Shown: positions 18,273 through 27,279 of the stretch, piece by piece
Layout: the number at the start of each line of letters is the position of its first letter
How positions within the stretch are numbered: the stretch's first letter is position 1
Assembly: GCF_900240975.1 (NCBI RefSeq)
Contig: NZ_LT968776.1
Location: 496,001-560,000, forward strand
Direction: 5' to 3'
Length of the DNA stretch: 64,000 nt
DNA from: Mycobacterium sp. 4858
GTDB taxonomy: Bacteria > Actinomycetota > Actinomycetes > Mycobacteriales > Mycobacteriaceae
Position numbers and translations under genes: made by a program
The notes under the pieces: model-generated
The model's input: the letters and a program-made list of their open reading frames with translations, nothing else
The model's database searches: none
Told to the model about the DNA's origin: nothing

Positions 18273-19157
18273 ATGCGCAAGGTCATGGCCCTCAGGGTCG
18301 GCGTCGCGGCCCTGCTCGCGGTCGGGGCGTGCGGCGCCGCCGCCCCCGCGTCCTGGGCCGACAGCATGCAGCCGGTGGGCTCGGTACCGATCCCGGACGG
18401 TCCGGCGCAGACCTGGATCGTGGCCGACCTCGACAGCGGTCAGGTGCTGGCCGGCCGCGACCAGAACGTGGCCCACCCGCCGGCGAGCACCATCAAGACG
18501 TTGCTGGCCCAGGTGGTCCTCGACTCGGTGAGCCTGGACTCGACCGTCGTCGCGGACGCCGCCGACACCCAGGTGGAATGCAACTGCGTCGGCATCAAGC
18601 CGGGCCGCACCTACACCGCGCGCCAGCTCCTCGACGGCCTGCTGCTGGTCTCGGGTAACGACGCCGCCAACACGCTGGCGCACATGCTGGGCGGCGCCGA
18701 CGCCACGGTCGCCAAGATGAACGCCAAGGCCGCATCGCTGGGCGCGACCAGCACCCACGCCGCGACACCGTCCGGCCTGGACGGGCCCGGCGGATCGGGG
18801 TCCTCGACCGCGCACGACCTGGCGGTCATCTTCCGCGCCGCGATGGCCAACCCGGTGTTCGCCCAGATCACCGCTGAGCCGTCGGCGATGTTCCCCGGCG
18901 ATAACGGCGATCACCTCATCACCAACCAGGACGAGCTGTTGCAGCGCTACCCCGGCGCGATCGGCGGCAAGACCGGGTTCACCAACGCGGCCCGCAAGAC
19001 CTTCGTCGGGGCCGCTGCCCGCGGTGGCCGTCGGCTGGTCATCGCGATGATGTACGGGCTGATCAAAGAGGGCGGACCGACCTACTGGGACCAGGCGGCG
19101 ACGTTGTTCGACTGGGGATTCGCGCAAAGCCCCCAGTCCAGCGTCGGCTCGCTGTAG
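18273..19157 (+). CDS. dacB2: D-alanyl-D-alanine carboxypeptidase DacB2
   Basis: This low-molecular-weight penicillin-binding protein trims the terminal D-Ala of peptidoglycan stem peptides outside the membrane. The 294-residue protein has a signal peptide (about 1-29, ending near ASWA). The three penicillin-binding motifs are intact: SxxK as STIK in HPPASTIKTLLA, SxN as SGN in LLVSGNDAAN, and KTG in IGGKTGFTN. It corresponds to Rv2911. Its TAG stop directly abuts the convergent TetR gene. Confidence 0.94.
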   Translation: MRKVMALRVGVAALLAVGACGAAAPASWADSMQPVGSVPIPDGPAQTWIVADLDSGQVLAGRDQNVAHPPASTIKTLLAQVVLDSVSLDSTVVADAADTQVECNCVGIKPGRTYTARQLLDGLLLVSGNDAANTLAHMLGGADATVAKMNAKAASLGATSTHAATPSGLDGPGGSGSSTAHDLAVIFRAAMANPVFAQITAEPSAMFPGDNGDHLITNQDELLQRYPGAIGGKTGFTNAARKTFVGAAARGGRRLVIAMMYGLIKEGGPTYWDQAATLFDWGFAQSPQSSVGSL

Positions 19158-19766
19158 CTATTCCGGTCGGCCCGCGTCCGGCGCCGCCGCGGACAGCAGC
19201 GTCATCAGCATCGGGATCCGCTGCTCGGCGATGTGCGGCTGCGGCAGCACCCCCTCCACCACCGCGGCCCCGTCGAAGACATTGGTCAGCACCGAGACCA
19301 GCACCGGGAACGTCTCCTCAGGGAAGCCCTCGGCGCCGGGCAGCGCACGGGCGGCGTCGTGGATTTTCGTGGAGTACTGCCGCAACTCGTGTTGCAAGGT
19401 GGCCCTGAGCTTTTCGTCGGTGCGGGCGGCGACCAGCAGTTCGTACAGCACGGCGTTGCTGGGCGCGGTGGTCAGGTCGCGCAGGATCGCCAGGGCGGCC
19501 TCCAGCGCCGGCCGATCGGGCGGGATCTCGGCGACCCGCTTGGTGAAGGTCTCGAGCTGGCGACGCAGCACCTCCGACGCCGTGGCCGCCATGAAGTCGC
19601 CCATGGTCTCGAAGTGCCGGAACAGGGCGCCGACGGAGACCCCCGCGCGCTTGGTGATCACCGCCGCGGACGCCCGGGCGTAGCCGACCTCGATGATGGT
19701 GTCGATGCAGGCGTCGAGGAGCCGGCCCACGGTCTCCTCGCGGCGCTGCTGCTGGGTTCTCGCCAT
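19158..19766 (-). CDS. TetR family transcriptional regulator
   Basis: The 202-residue protein has the N-terminal TetR helix-turn-helix (LLDACIDTIIEVGYARASAA, then VITKRAGVSVGALFRHFETM) and an all-alpha ligand domain. It corresponds to Rv2912c. One base separates it from the stop of the upstream D-aminoacylase-type gene, so the two are co-transcribed and the regulator may control that operon. The ligand is unknown. Confidence 0.92.
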   Translation of the reverse strand: MARTQQQRREETVGRLLDACIDTIIEVGYARASAAVITKRAGVSVGALFRHFETMGDFMAATASEVLRRQLETFTKRVAEIPPDRPALEAALAILRDLTTAPSNAVLYELLVAARTDEKLRATLQHELRQYSTKIHDAARALPGAEGFPEETFPVLVSVLTNVFDGAAVVEGVLPQPHIAEQRIPMLMTLLSAAAPDAGRPE

Positions 19767-19767
19767 G

Positions 19768-21558
19768 TCAGGCCCCGATCGTCAGCGGGCTCCGGCCGCG
19801 GTGCCGCTGGCCGGCGCGCAGGTAGCGGCCCGATTTGACGGTTTGGCCGTAGCCCTCACGGAACCGGCCCGCACGGAAGACGACCGCGCCGCCCACACCG
19901 GTCGCGACGACCGCGTCGTCGTTGCGATTCACCATGCGCCGCAGGCCGCCGTAGAACGGCACCTCGTCCTCGTGGTAGCCCTCGACCGTTTCGTTGAGGC
20001 CGGCCGGGTCGATCACCACGAAGTCCGCGCGGTCGCCCTGGCGCAGCGTGCCGGCGTCGACGCCGAACCACTCCCCCAGCTCGCCGGTCAGCCGGTACAC
20101 CGCCCGCTCGGTGGACATGAACGGCGCGCCGGCCCGCTGGGCATCCCGAACCCGCTTGAGCAGCTTGACCGGGAAGTTGTAGAAAGCCATGTTGCGCAGG
20201 TGCGCACCGGCATCCGAGAAGCCCATGTGCACGCTGCCCTCGTTGGCGAGTGCGTCGAGCAGCTTGGGGCGGTGGTTGGCGACGACGGTCGTCCACCGCA
20301 CGTTGCGCTCACCGTTTTCGACGAGCACGTCGAGGAACGCGTCGAGCGGGTGCAGCTTGCGCTCGTCGGCGATGGCGCCGAAGCTCTTGCCGATCAACGA
20401 CTCGTCGGGGCATTCGACGATGACCGCGTCGTGGAAGTCGCGGTGCCACAACGACGGTCCGAGCTTGACGCGGTCGAACTCGCGCCGGAACTTGCGGCGG
20501 TATTCCTTGTCCGCCAGTAACTCGTTGCGCTCCAACTGATCCCGTAGGTGCAGGGCGGCCGTTCCGGCGCCGAACTCCTCGAACACCGGGAGGTCGATCC
20601 CATCGGAGTACAACTCGAAGGGCACCGGCAGATGCTGGAACCGCACGCTGGCGCCCAGCAGCTTGTTCAGCAGCCGCGTCCCCGGGCCGAACACGTACAC
20701 CGACAACGGCATCGACTTGGCGTCGGCCGATACCAGCATGCTCATCCGAACACCCTTGCCGCGGTTGAGGATCCGGCTGCTGGCCAGGAAGAACAGCATC
20801 CCGGTCGACGGCTTCGCCACGTTGGGGGCGCTCTGCAGCAGCCGCCCGCGCTTGCGCAGCACCTTGATCAGCCTGCGCCGCTCGCGCCAGGTCGCGAAGG
20901 TGGACGGCAGCGCCCGCGACCGGAAGCGCTCACCGTCGAGCTTGTCGATGGCCGCGTCCATGCCCGACATGCCGAGCATCCCGGCTTCCAGGGCGTCGTC
21001 GAGCAGGTCCGCCATCTTCTCCAGTTCGGCGTCGGTGGGCGCGACGGCGGCGTCGGTGGACCGGTCGAGCCCCAGCACGGCGGCCCGCAGGTCCGAATGA
21101 CCGAGCAGCGAGCCGATGTTCGGCCCGAGCGGCAGGGCGTCGATCGCCTTGATGTATTCCGCCGGGCCCGACCACGTCTTGTCTTGCAGGGCGCCGTAGA
21201 CGTATTCGCGCGGTACGGCCTCGACCCGGCTGAAGAGGTCGGCGGCGTCCTCGGCGTTGGCGTAGACCGTGGACAACGAGCAGTTGCCCAGCAGCACCGT
21301 GGTCACGCCGTGGCGCACGGACTCCCGCAGGCCCGGGTCCAGCAGCACCTCGGCGTCGTAGTGGGTGTGCACGTCGATGAAGCCGGGCAGGATCCACTTG
21401 CCGGCCGCGTCGATCACGTCGGGGCAGCCCGCCTCGTCCAGCGGCCCGTCCGACACCGTGGCCACCACGCCGTCGCGGATGCCCAGCGTGCGGGTCTGCG
21501 GTGCTCCGCCGGTGCCGTCGAACCACAGCCCGTCGCGGATGATCACGTCGTACGCCAC
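19768..21558 (-). CDS. D-aminoacylase-type amidohydrolase
   Basis: The 596-residue enzyme belongs to the N-acyl-D-amino-acid deacylase branch of the amidohydrolase superfamily. The metal motif HxH is in FIDVHTHYDAEVL, and FVVIDP.GLNE near the end is typical. The start is GTG 21558 (VAYDVIIRDGLWFDG), which has GGAGG 5 bases upstream; longer upstream reading adds non-homologous sequence. It corresponds to Rv2913c. The actual substrate in mycobacteria is unknown. The pknI gene found next in M. tuberculosis is absent. Confidence 0.88.
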   Translation of the reverse strand: MAYDVIIRDGLWFDGTGGAPQTRTLGIRDGVVATVSDGPLDEAGCPDVIDAAGKWILPGFIDVHTHYDAEVLLDPGLRESVRHGVTTVLLGNCSLSTVYANAEDAADLFSRVEAVPREYVYGALQDKTWSGPAEYIKAIDALPLGPNIGSLLGHSDLRAAVLGLDRSTDAAVAPTDAELEKMADLLDDALEAGMLGMSGMDAAIDKLDGERFRSRALPSTFATWRERRRLIKVLRKRGRLLQSAPNVAKPSTGMLFFLASSRILNRGKGVRMSMLVSADAKSMPLSVYVFGPGTRLLNKLLGASVRFQHLPVPFELYSDGIDLPVFEEFGAGTAALHLRDQLERNELLADKEYRRKFRREFDRVKLGPSLWHRDFHDAVIVECPDESLIGKSFGAIADERKLHPLDAFLDVLVENGERNVRWTTVVANHRPKLLDALANEGSVHMGFSDAGAHLRNMAFYNFPVKLLKRVRDAQRAGAPFMSTERAVYRLTGELGEWFGVDAGTLRQGDRADFVVIDPAGLNETVEGYHEDEVPFYGGLRRMVNRNDDAVVATGVGGAVVFRAGRFREGYGQTVKSGRYLRAGQRHRGRSPLTIGA

Positions 21559-21659
21559 TCTTGCCTCCAGGTCCTCGCGGTGACACGGACCGTAACATAG
21601 ATAGCAAGCACTCGCAATCTTTTCTGCCCGGTGTGTCCACCCGTCGGGCGAGTGCCGGC

Positions 21660-22751
21660 CTACGCCGGCGAGTGAAACGCCTTGCCGCGCAATATCACCA
21701 GGTCCGGACGGCCTAGCACGTCCGGGCCCGACCGCGGGTCCCGCGCGTAACACAGCAGGTCGGCGGACGCGCCGTGATCCAGGCCGGGTCGGCCCAGCCA
21801 GCGGCGGGCGTCCCAGCACGCCGCGCCCAATGCCTCGGCCGGGCTCATCCCGATGCCCTTGAGCGCCTCGACCTCATCGGCGATACGCCCGGGCGCGACC
21901 ATGGTGCCGGCGTCACTGCCGGCGTAGATCGGCACGCCCGCCTCGCGGGCGGCGGCGATCCGCGACAGGCCGCGGGCGTGCAGGTCGCGCATGTGGGCGG
22001 CGTAGGTCGGATACTTCGCGGCGGCGGCGTCGGCGATGCCGGGGAAGTTCTCCACGATGTTGACCAGCGTGGGGACCAAGACCGTTCCGCGCTCGACCAT
22101 CAGCGCGATGGTGTCGTCGGTGAGACCGGTGCCGTGTTCGATGCAGTCGATGCCGGCGTTGATCAACCCGGGCAGCGCGTCCTCACTGAAGACGTGCGCG
22201 GTGACCCGCGCGCCGTGGGCGTGTGCGGTCTCGATTGCGGCCTTGAGCACGTCGTCGGACCACAGCGGGGCGAGATCGCCGACGCTGCGATCGATCCAGT
22301 CACCGACCAGCTTGATCCAGCCGTCCCCGCGGCGCGCCTCCTCCGCGACCGCCTCGGGCAACTGCCACTCGTCTTCGAGCTCACGCGAGAAGCCGGCCGC
22401 ATAGCGCTTGGGCCTGGCCAGATGTTTTCCGGCGCGGATGATGCGCGGCAGGTCGTCGCGGTCGTCGAGGCTGCGGGTGTCGGTCGGTGAGCCGCAATCA
22501 CGCAGCAGCAGCGCCCCGACGTCACGCTCGGTCTCGGCCTGCGTGACCGCCTCGTCGAGCGGGATCTCGCCGTGCTCGCCGAGGCCGACGTGGCAGTGCG
22601 CGTCGACCAGTCCGGGCAGGATCCAGCCTTGAAACCCAGACGAGCCAAAGACGGTGTCGGCCCCGGTGACGGGCTCGGTGCTGATGCGCCCGTCGACGAT
22701 CCACAGCTCGGTTGGGCTCTCGTCCGGCAGCCCGACACCTCGCACGTGCAT
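21660..22751 (-). CDS. Imidazolonepropionase-type amidohydrolase
   Basis: The 363-residue enzyme belongs to the metal-dependent amidohydrolase superfamily. Metal ligands are visible: HCHVGLG (HxH), the carboxylated-lysine position in WIKLVGDW, His in VTAHVFSEDAL and IEHGTGL, and Asp in YAGSDAGT. It corresponds to Rv2915c. ATG 22751 (MHVRGVGLPDESPTELWIVD) is preferred; it lies 13 bases after the ffh stop, so the gene is probably co-transcribed with ffh. Substrate is unknown. Confidence 0.87.
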   Translation of the reverse strand: MHVRGVGLPDESPTELWIVDGRISTEPVTGADTVFGSSGFQGWILPGLVDAHCHVGLGEHGEIPLDEAVTQAETERDVGALLLRDCGSPTDTRSLDDRDDLPRIIRAGKHLARPKRYAAGFSRELEDEWQLPEAVAEEARRGDGWIKLVGDWIDRSVGDLAPLWSDDVLKAAIETAHAHGARVTAHVFSEDALPGLINAGIDCIEHGTGLTDDTIALMVERGTVLVPTLVNIVENFPGIADAAAAKYPTYAAHMRDLHARGLSRIAAAREAGVPIYAGSDAGTMVAPGRIADEVEALKGIGMSPAEALGAACWDARRWLGRPGLDHGASADLLCYARDPRSGPDVLGRPDLVILRGKAFHSPA

Positions 22752-22764
22752 GCGCACGGCGCGG

Positions 22765-24321
22765 CTAGTTCTTGCCTGGGAACTTGAGCTTGGACAGGTC
22801 GAAATCCGCCAGCCCGGGCGGTAGCTCGTTGAGGCCCTCGGGCATGTGCGACAGGTCGGGGAACCCGGCCGGCATGCCCGGCATCCCGGCGCCGAGGGGG
22901 TTGCGAACCTTGGGCGGCGTGGGACCCCGCCCACCCTTCTTGCCCTTCTTGCCCTTGGCGCCCTTGGCCTTTCGGGTGGCGGACTTGCGGCCCATGCCCG
23001 GGATGCCCATGCCGCCGAGCATCGACGACATCATCTTGCGGGCCTCGAAGAAGCGGTCGACCAGCTGGTTCACCTCCGACACGGTCACGCCCGAGCCGTT
23101 GGCGATGCGCAGCCGCCGCGACGCGTTGATGATCTTCGGGTCGGCCCGCTCTTCGGGTGTCATGCCGCGGATGATGGCCTGCAGGCGGTCGAGTTGCTTG
23201 TCGTCAACCTGGGCCAGGGCGTCCTTCATCTGTCCGGCCCCGGGCAGCATGCCCAGCAGGTTGCCGATCGGGCCCATCTTGCGGATGGCGAGCATCTGCT
23301 CCAGGAAGTCCTCCAGCGTCAGCTCGCCGGTGCCGATCTTGGCCGCGGCGGCCTCGGCCTGCTCGGCGTCGAAGACCTGCTCGGCCTGCTCGATCAGGCT
23401 CAGCACGTCGCCCATGCCCAGGATGCGGCTGGCCATCCGGTCGGGGTGGAAGACGTCGAAGTCCTCGAGCTTCTCGCCGGTGGAGGCGAAAAGGATTGGC
23501 ACGCCGGTCACCTCGCGCACCGACAACGCCGCGCCACCGCGGGCGTCGCCGTCGAGCTTGGTCAGCACCACCCCGGTGAAGCCGACGCCCTCGCGGAAGG
23601 CCTCCGCGGTGGTCACGGCGTCCTGGCCGATCATCGCGTCCAGCACGAACAGGACCTCGTCGGGGTTGACCGCGTCCCGGATGGCCGCGGCCTGCGCCAT
23701 CAGCTCGTCGTCGATGCCCAGCCGGCCGGCGGTGTCGACGATGACGACGTCGTGGTGCTTGGCCCGGGCCTCCGCGAGCCCCGCCGCCGCGACCGCGACC
23801 GGGTCGCCGGGTCCCGATTCGGGCGACTCGCCGGGATGGGGCGCGAAGACCGGGACCCCGGCACGCTCGCCGACGACTTGCAGCTGGTTCACGGCGGCCG
23901 GCCGCTGCAGGTCGCACGCCACCAGCAGCGGGGTGTGCCCCTGGCCGCGCAGCCACGCGGCCAGCTTGCCGGCCAGCGAGGTCTTACCGGACCCCTGCAG
24001 GCCGGCGAGCATCACCACGGTCGGCGGTGTCTTGGCGAACGCCAGCTGGCGGGTCTCGCCGCCCAGGATGCCGATCAGTTCTTCGTTGACGATCTTGACG
24101 ACCTGCTGCGCCGGGTTGAGGGCACCCGAGACCTCGGCGCCCTTGGCGCGGTCCTTGATCCGGGTGACGAACGCCCGCACCACGGGCAACGAGACGTCGG
24201 CTTCCAGCAGCGCCAGCCGGATCTCGCGGGTGGTGGCGTCGATGTCGGCGTCGGTCAGACGACCCTTGCCGCGTAGCCCCTGAAGTGCACCGGTCAACCG
24301 GTCGGACAGCGATTCAAACAC
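22765..24321 (-). CDS. ffh: Signal recognition particle protein Ffh (SRP54)
   Basis: Ffh binds 4.5S RNA and the signal sequence of nascent membrane proteins and docks with FtsY. The 518-residue protein has an N domain, the GTPase G domain (GLQGSGKTSLAGKLA, DTAGRLGIDDELM, TKLDGDARGGAAL) and a methionine-rich M domain (KMMSSMLGGMGIPGMGRKSA). A Gly/Pro/Lys-rich tail of about 75 residues ends KLKFPGKN. It corresponds to Rv2916c. Its leader carries a perfect 55-bp tandem duplication. Confidence 0.97.
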   Translation of the reverse strand: MFESLSDRLTGALQGLRGKGRLTDADIDATTREIRLALLEADVSLPVVRAFVTRIKDRAKGAEVSGALNPAQQVVKIVNEELIGILGGETRQLAFAKTPPTVVMLAGLQGSGKTSLAGKLAAWLRGQGHTPLLVACDLQRPAAVNQLQVVGERAGVPVFAPHPGESPESGPGDPVAVAAAGLAEARAKHHDVVIVDTAGRLGIDDELMAQAAAIRDAVNPDEVLFVLDAMIGQDAVTTAEAFREGVGFTGVVLTKLDGDARGGAALSVREVTGVPILFASTGEKLEDFDVFHPDRMASRILGMGDVLSLIEQAEQVFDAEQAEAAAAKIGTGELTLEDFLEQMLAIRKMGPIGNLLGMLPGAGQMKDALAQVDDKQLDRLQAIIRGMTPEERADPKIINASRRLRIANGSGVTVSEVNQLVDRFFEARKMMSSMLGGMGIPGMGRKSATRKAKGAKGKKGKKGGRGPTPPKVRNPLGAGMPGMPAGFPDLSHMPEGLNELPPGLADFDLSKLKFPGKN

Positions 24322-24330
24322 CCCGCCAGC

Positions 24331-24447
24331 CTAGTGGTACTGCAAGCGCGGCGAAGCCGGGCGCGGCAGGTACCACCCATCAGGCCTAGTGGTACTGCAA
24401 GCGCGGCGAAGCCGGGCGCGGCAGGTACCACCCATCAGGCCTAGTGG
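24331..24447. repeat. Two perfect 55-bp tandem repeats upstream of ffh
   Basis: The 55-bp unit beginning CTAGTGGTACTGCAAGCGCG occurs identically at 24331-24385 and 24386-24440, then restarts for 7 bases. Each unit contains an outer inverted repeat (GTGGTAC at 24334-24340 and GTACCAC at 24370-24376 in unit 1) around the core AGCGCGGCGAAGCCGGGCG (24345-24363, 24400-24418). The array begins 9 bp from the ffh start. The same core recurs near 42320 and 63263. Perfect identity suggests a recent duplication and possible copy-number polymorphism. Confidence 0.9.
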
Positions 24448-24604
24448 CCCACCGCCTTGGCCGGCTCGGCGCCGCCCATCGACCGCGACATTGCAACTAC
24501 GCAGACGACACGCCGGCAAACGTGTGCGTGGTTTCAGTCTCGGCGAGACGGCGAGCGAGTTTGAATGGTCGAGCGAACCAAGACGCCGCCGAAGGGGCCA
24601 GCCC

Positions 24605-25411
24605 ATGCTCGAGGTGATCGACAAGGGGTCCTGCAGCCGGGACCATCCCGTCCCGCTGCTCTTCGTGCACGGCGGCTGGCACGGGGCGTGGTGTTGGGAG
24701 CACTTCCTGGACTTCTTCGCCGACGCCGGGTACCGCGCGGTCGCGGTGAGCCTGCGCGGCCACGGCGCCAGCCCGACGGCGAAGCCGCTGCACAAGGTCT
24801 CCATCGCCGACTACATCGAGGACGTCCGCTCGGTGGCCGACGGGCTGGGCGGCGCGCCGGCGCGCCACCCTGTCCTCATAGGCCATTCCCTGGGCGGCTT
24901 CGTGATCCAGCGCTACCTCGAAGAGCGCCGCGCCCCGGCGGCGGTGCTGGTGGGATCCGTGCCGCCGCAGGGCGTGCTGAGGTTGGCGGTGCGCGTGTGG
25001 CGCCGCCGGCCGTCGATGACGTTGGAAGCCTGGAGCGACCGCACGCTGCTGAGGTTCCTCGCCACCCCGGCGCTCACCCGCGAGTACCTCTTCTGCGCCG
25101 ACACGCCCGAGGCCGTCGTCGAATCCTGCATGCGGCGCGCCGGGGCCGAAAGCGTGCGTGCCGCCATGACCGACCCGATGGTCCGCCGCGTGAGAACCCG
25201 ACGGGTGAGCACGCCGATCATGGTGCTGGGCGCCGAGTACGACGGCTTCGTCAGCGTCGGCGACGTGCGCGCCACCGCGCGCGCCTACCGCACCGAACCG
25301 GAATTCTTCTCGATGGGCCACAACATGATGCTCGAGCCGGCTTGGGCTGACGTCGCCGAACGCATCCATGCGTGGCTGGAGACCCATGACCTGGCGGCCG
25401 AACCGCGCTAA
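24605..25411 (+). CDS. Alpha/beta hydrolase
   Basis: The 268-residue protein has the alpha/beta-hydrolase core: oxyanion segment FVHGGWHGAWCW, nucleophile Ser in GHSLGG, Asp in GAEYDGF and His in MGHNMM. Esterase, lipase or related activity is plausible but the substrate is unknown. ATG 24605 (MLEVIDKGSC) begins the domain; the frame is open upstream through the 55-bp repeats but that part shows no homology. It lies between ffh and the helicase gene, where I recall no such gene in M. tuberculosis. Confidence 0.82.
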   Translation: MLEVIDKGSCSRDHPVPLLFVHGGWHGAWCWEHFLDFFADAGYRAVAVSLRGHGASPTAKPLHKVSIADYIEDVRSVADGLGGAPARHPVLIGHSLGGFVIQRYLEERRAPAAVLVGSVPPQGVLRLAVRVWRRRPSMTLEAWSDRTLLRFLATPALTREYLFCADTPEAVVESCMRRAGAESVRAAMTDPMVRRVRTRRVSTPIMVLGAEYDGFVSVGDVRATARAYRTEPEFFSMGHNMMLEPAWADVAERIHAWLETHDLAAEPR

Positions 25412-25514
25412 CCACGCTCGAGTCGTTACTGCGCCGAAAAGCGTTGGCGTGCTAGATTTCACGTCCGCCACTTAACCGGGCCGTCCGCGTCGACAACTGC
25501 AACTACGGGGGGAA

Positions 25515-27245
25515 ATGTCCGTGCAACCGGCCGATCGCACGGAGACCTCCGTCGACGGCGGCGGCAGGGCGCTGCGCGGCTGGCAGCGCCGGGCGTTGGT
25601 CAAATACCTGGCCGGCCAGCCGCGCGATTTCCTGGCGGTGGCCACCCCCGGATCGGGGAAGACGACGTTCGCCCTACGGGTCGCCGCCGAACTGCTGAGC
25701 CAGCGCGCCGTCGAGCAGATCACGGTCGTGGTGCCCACCGAGCACCTCAAGGTGCAGTGGGCCCAGGCCGCGGCGCGGCACGGCATCGCCCTGGACCCGA
25801 GGTTCTCCAACACCAGCGCCCGCACGTCGGGCGAGTACCACGGCGTGATGGTCACCTACGCGCAGGTCGCGGCGCACCCGACTCTGCACCGGGTGCGCAC
25901 CGAGCAGCGCAAGACCCTGGTGGTGTTCGACGAGATCCACCACGGCGGCGACGCCAAGACCTGGGGCGACGCCATCCGCGAGGCCTTCGGCGACGCCACC
26001 CGCCGGCTCGCCCTGACGGGCACGCCGTTCCGCAGCGACGACAGCCCCATCCCGTTCGTGGACTACGAGGCGGGCGCGGACGGGGTGCGCCGGTCGCGGG
26101 CCGACCACACCTACGGCTACGCCGAGGCCCTCGCCGACGGGGTGGTCCGGCCGGTGGTGTTCCTGGCCTACTCCGGGGAGGCGCGCTGGCGAGACAGCGC
26201 CGGCGAGGAACACGCCGCGCGGCTGGGCGAGCCGCTGACCAGCGAGCAGACGGCGCGAGCCTGGCGCACCGCGCTCGACCCCGCCGGCGAATGGATGCCC
26301 GCGGTGATTGCGGCCGCCGACCAGCGGCTGCGCCAGAAGCGCGAGCACGTGCCGGACGCCGGCGGCATGATCATCGCCTCCGACCGCACCGCGGCCCGCG
26401 CCTACGCGGCCCTGTTGACCACGCTGACCGGCGAGGCGCCGACGGTGGTGCTGTCCGACGATCCCGGATCGTCCGAGCGCATCAGTGAATTCGCCGCGAG
26501 CACCAGCCGGTGGCTGGTCGCGGTGCGCATGGTCTCCGAAGGCGTCGACGTGCCCCGGCTCGCCGTCGGCATCTACGCCACCAGCGCCTCGACTCCCCTG
26601 TTCTTCGCGCAGGCCATCGGCCGGTTCGTGCGGTCCCGCCGGCCCGGCGAGACCGCGAGCATCTTCCTGCCCTCGGTGCCCAACCTGCTGCAGCTCGCCA
26701 GCGAGCTGGAGGCCCAGCGCAACCACGTGCTCGGGGAGCCGCACCGCCCGGACGAGGATCCCCTCGACGGTGACCCCGCCGTCCGGACGCAAACCGAGAA
26801 GACCGAGGTCGACAACGGCTTCACCTCGCTGGGCGCCGACGCGGAGCTGGATCAGGTCATCTTCGACGGGTCGTCGTTCGGCACCGCGGCCCCCGCCGGA
26901 AGCGACGAGGAGGCCGACTACCTCGGCATCCCGGGCCTGCTCGATGCCGAGCAGATGCGAGCGCTGCTGCACCGCCGCCAAGACGAGCAGCTGCAGCGAC
27001 GGGCCGCGCAGGGGGTGCCGGCCCCGGTGTCGGCGGCGCCGTCGATGCACGGCCAGCTGCGCGAGCTGCGCCGCGAGCTCAACACCCTCGTGTCGGCCAC
27101 CCACCACCGCACCGGCAAGCCGCACGGCTGGATCCACAGCGAACTTCGCCGCCGCTGCGGGGGACCGCCGATCGCCGCCGCCACCCGCGAGCAGATCCAG
27201 GCCCGCATCGAAGCGTTGCGGCAGCTCAACGTCGAGCACTCCTGA
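25515..27245 (+). CDS. DEAD/DEAH-like superfamily 2 helicase
   Basis: The 576-residue protein is an SF2 helicase or translocase of the type-III restriction/UvrB-like group. Motif I is ATPGSGKTT, motif II is VVFDEIHHG (DEIH), motif III-like LTGTPFRSD, and motif VI FFAQAIGRFVRSRRPGE. The C-terminal 170 residues are nonconserved, with HHRTGKPHGWIHSELRRRCG near the end. ATG 25515 has GGGGGGA at 25507-25513. It corresponds to Rv2917. Whether it acts on RNA or DNA is unknown. Confidence 0.9.
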   Translation: MSVQPADRTETSVDGGGRALRGWQRRALVKYLAGQPRDFLAVATPGSGKTTFALRVAAELLSQRAVEQITVVVPTEHLKVQWAQAAARHGIALDPRFSNTSARTSGEYHGVMVTYAQVAAHPTLHRVRTEQRKTLVVFDEIHHGGDAKTWGDAIREAFGDATRRLALTGTPFRSDDSPIPFVDYEAGADGVRRSRADHTYGYAEALADGVVRPVVFLAYSGEARWRDSAGEEHAARLGEPLTSEQTARAWRTALDPAGEWMPAVIAAADQRLRQKREHVPDAGGMIIASDRTAARAYAALLTTLTGEAPTVVLSDDPGSSERISEFAASTSRWLVAVRMVSEGVDVPRLAVGIYATSASTPLFFAQAIGRFVRSRRPGETASIFLPSVPNLLQLASELEAQRNHVLGEPHRPDEDPLDGDPAVRTQTEKTEVDNGFTSLGADAELDQVIFDGSSFGTAAPAGSDEEADYLGIPGLLDAEQMRALLHRRQDEQLQRRAAQGVPAPVSAAPSMHGQLRELRRELNTLVSATHHRTGKPHGWIHSELRRRCGGPPIAAATREQIQARIEALRQLNVEHS

Positions 27246-27279
27246 GCCGACTAGTTGTAGAAGCCGACTGGTTATAGAA

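Noticed and set aside
19856..20296. Arg/Gly-rich short frame inside the D-aminoacylase gene
   Set aside because: It is an alternate-frame shadow of a strongly supported gene.
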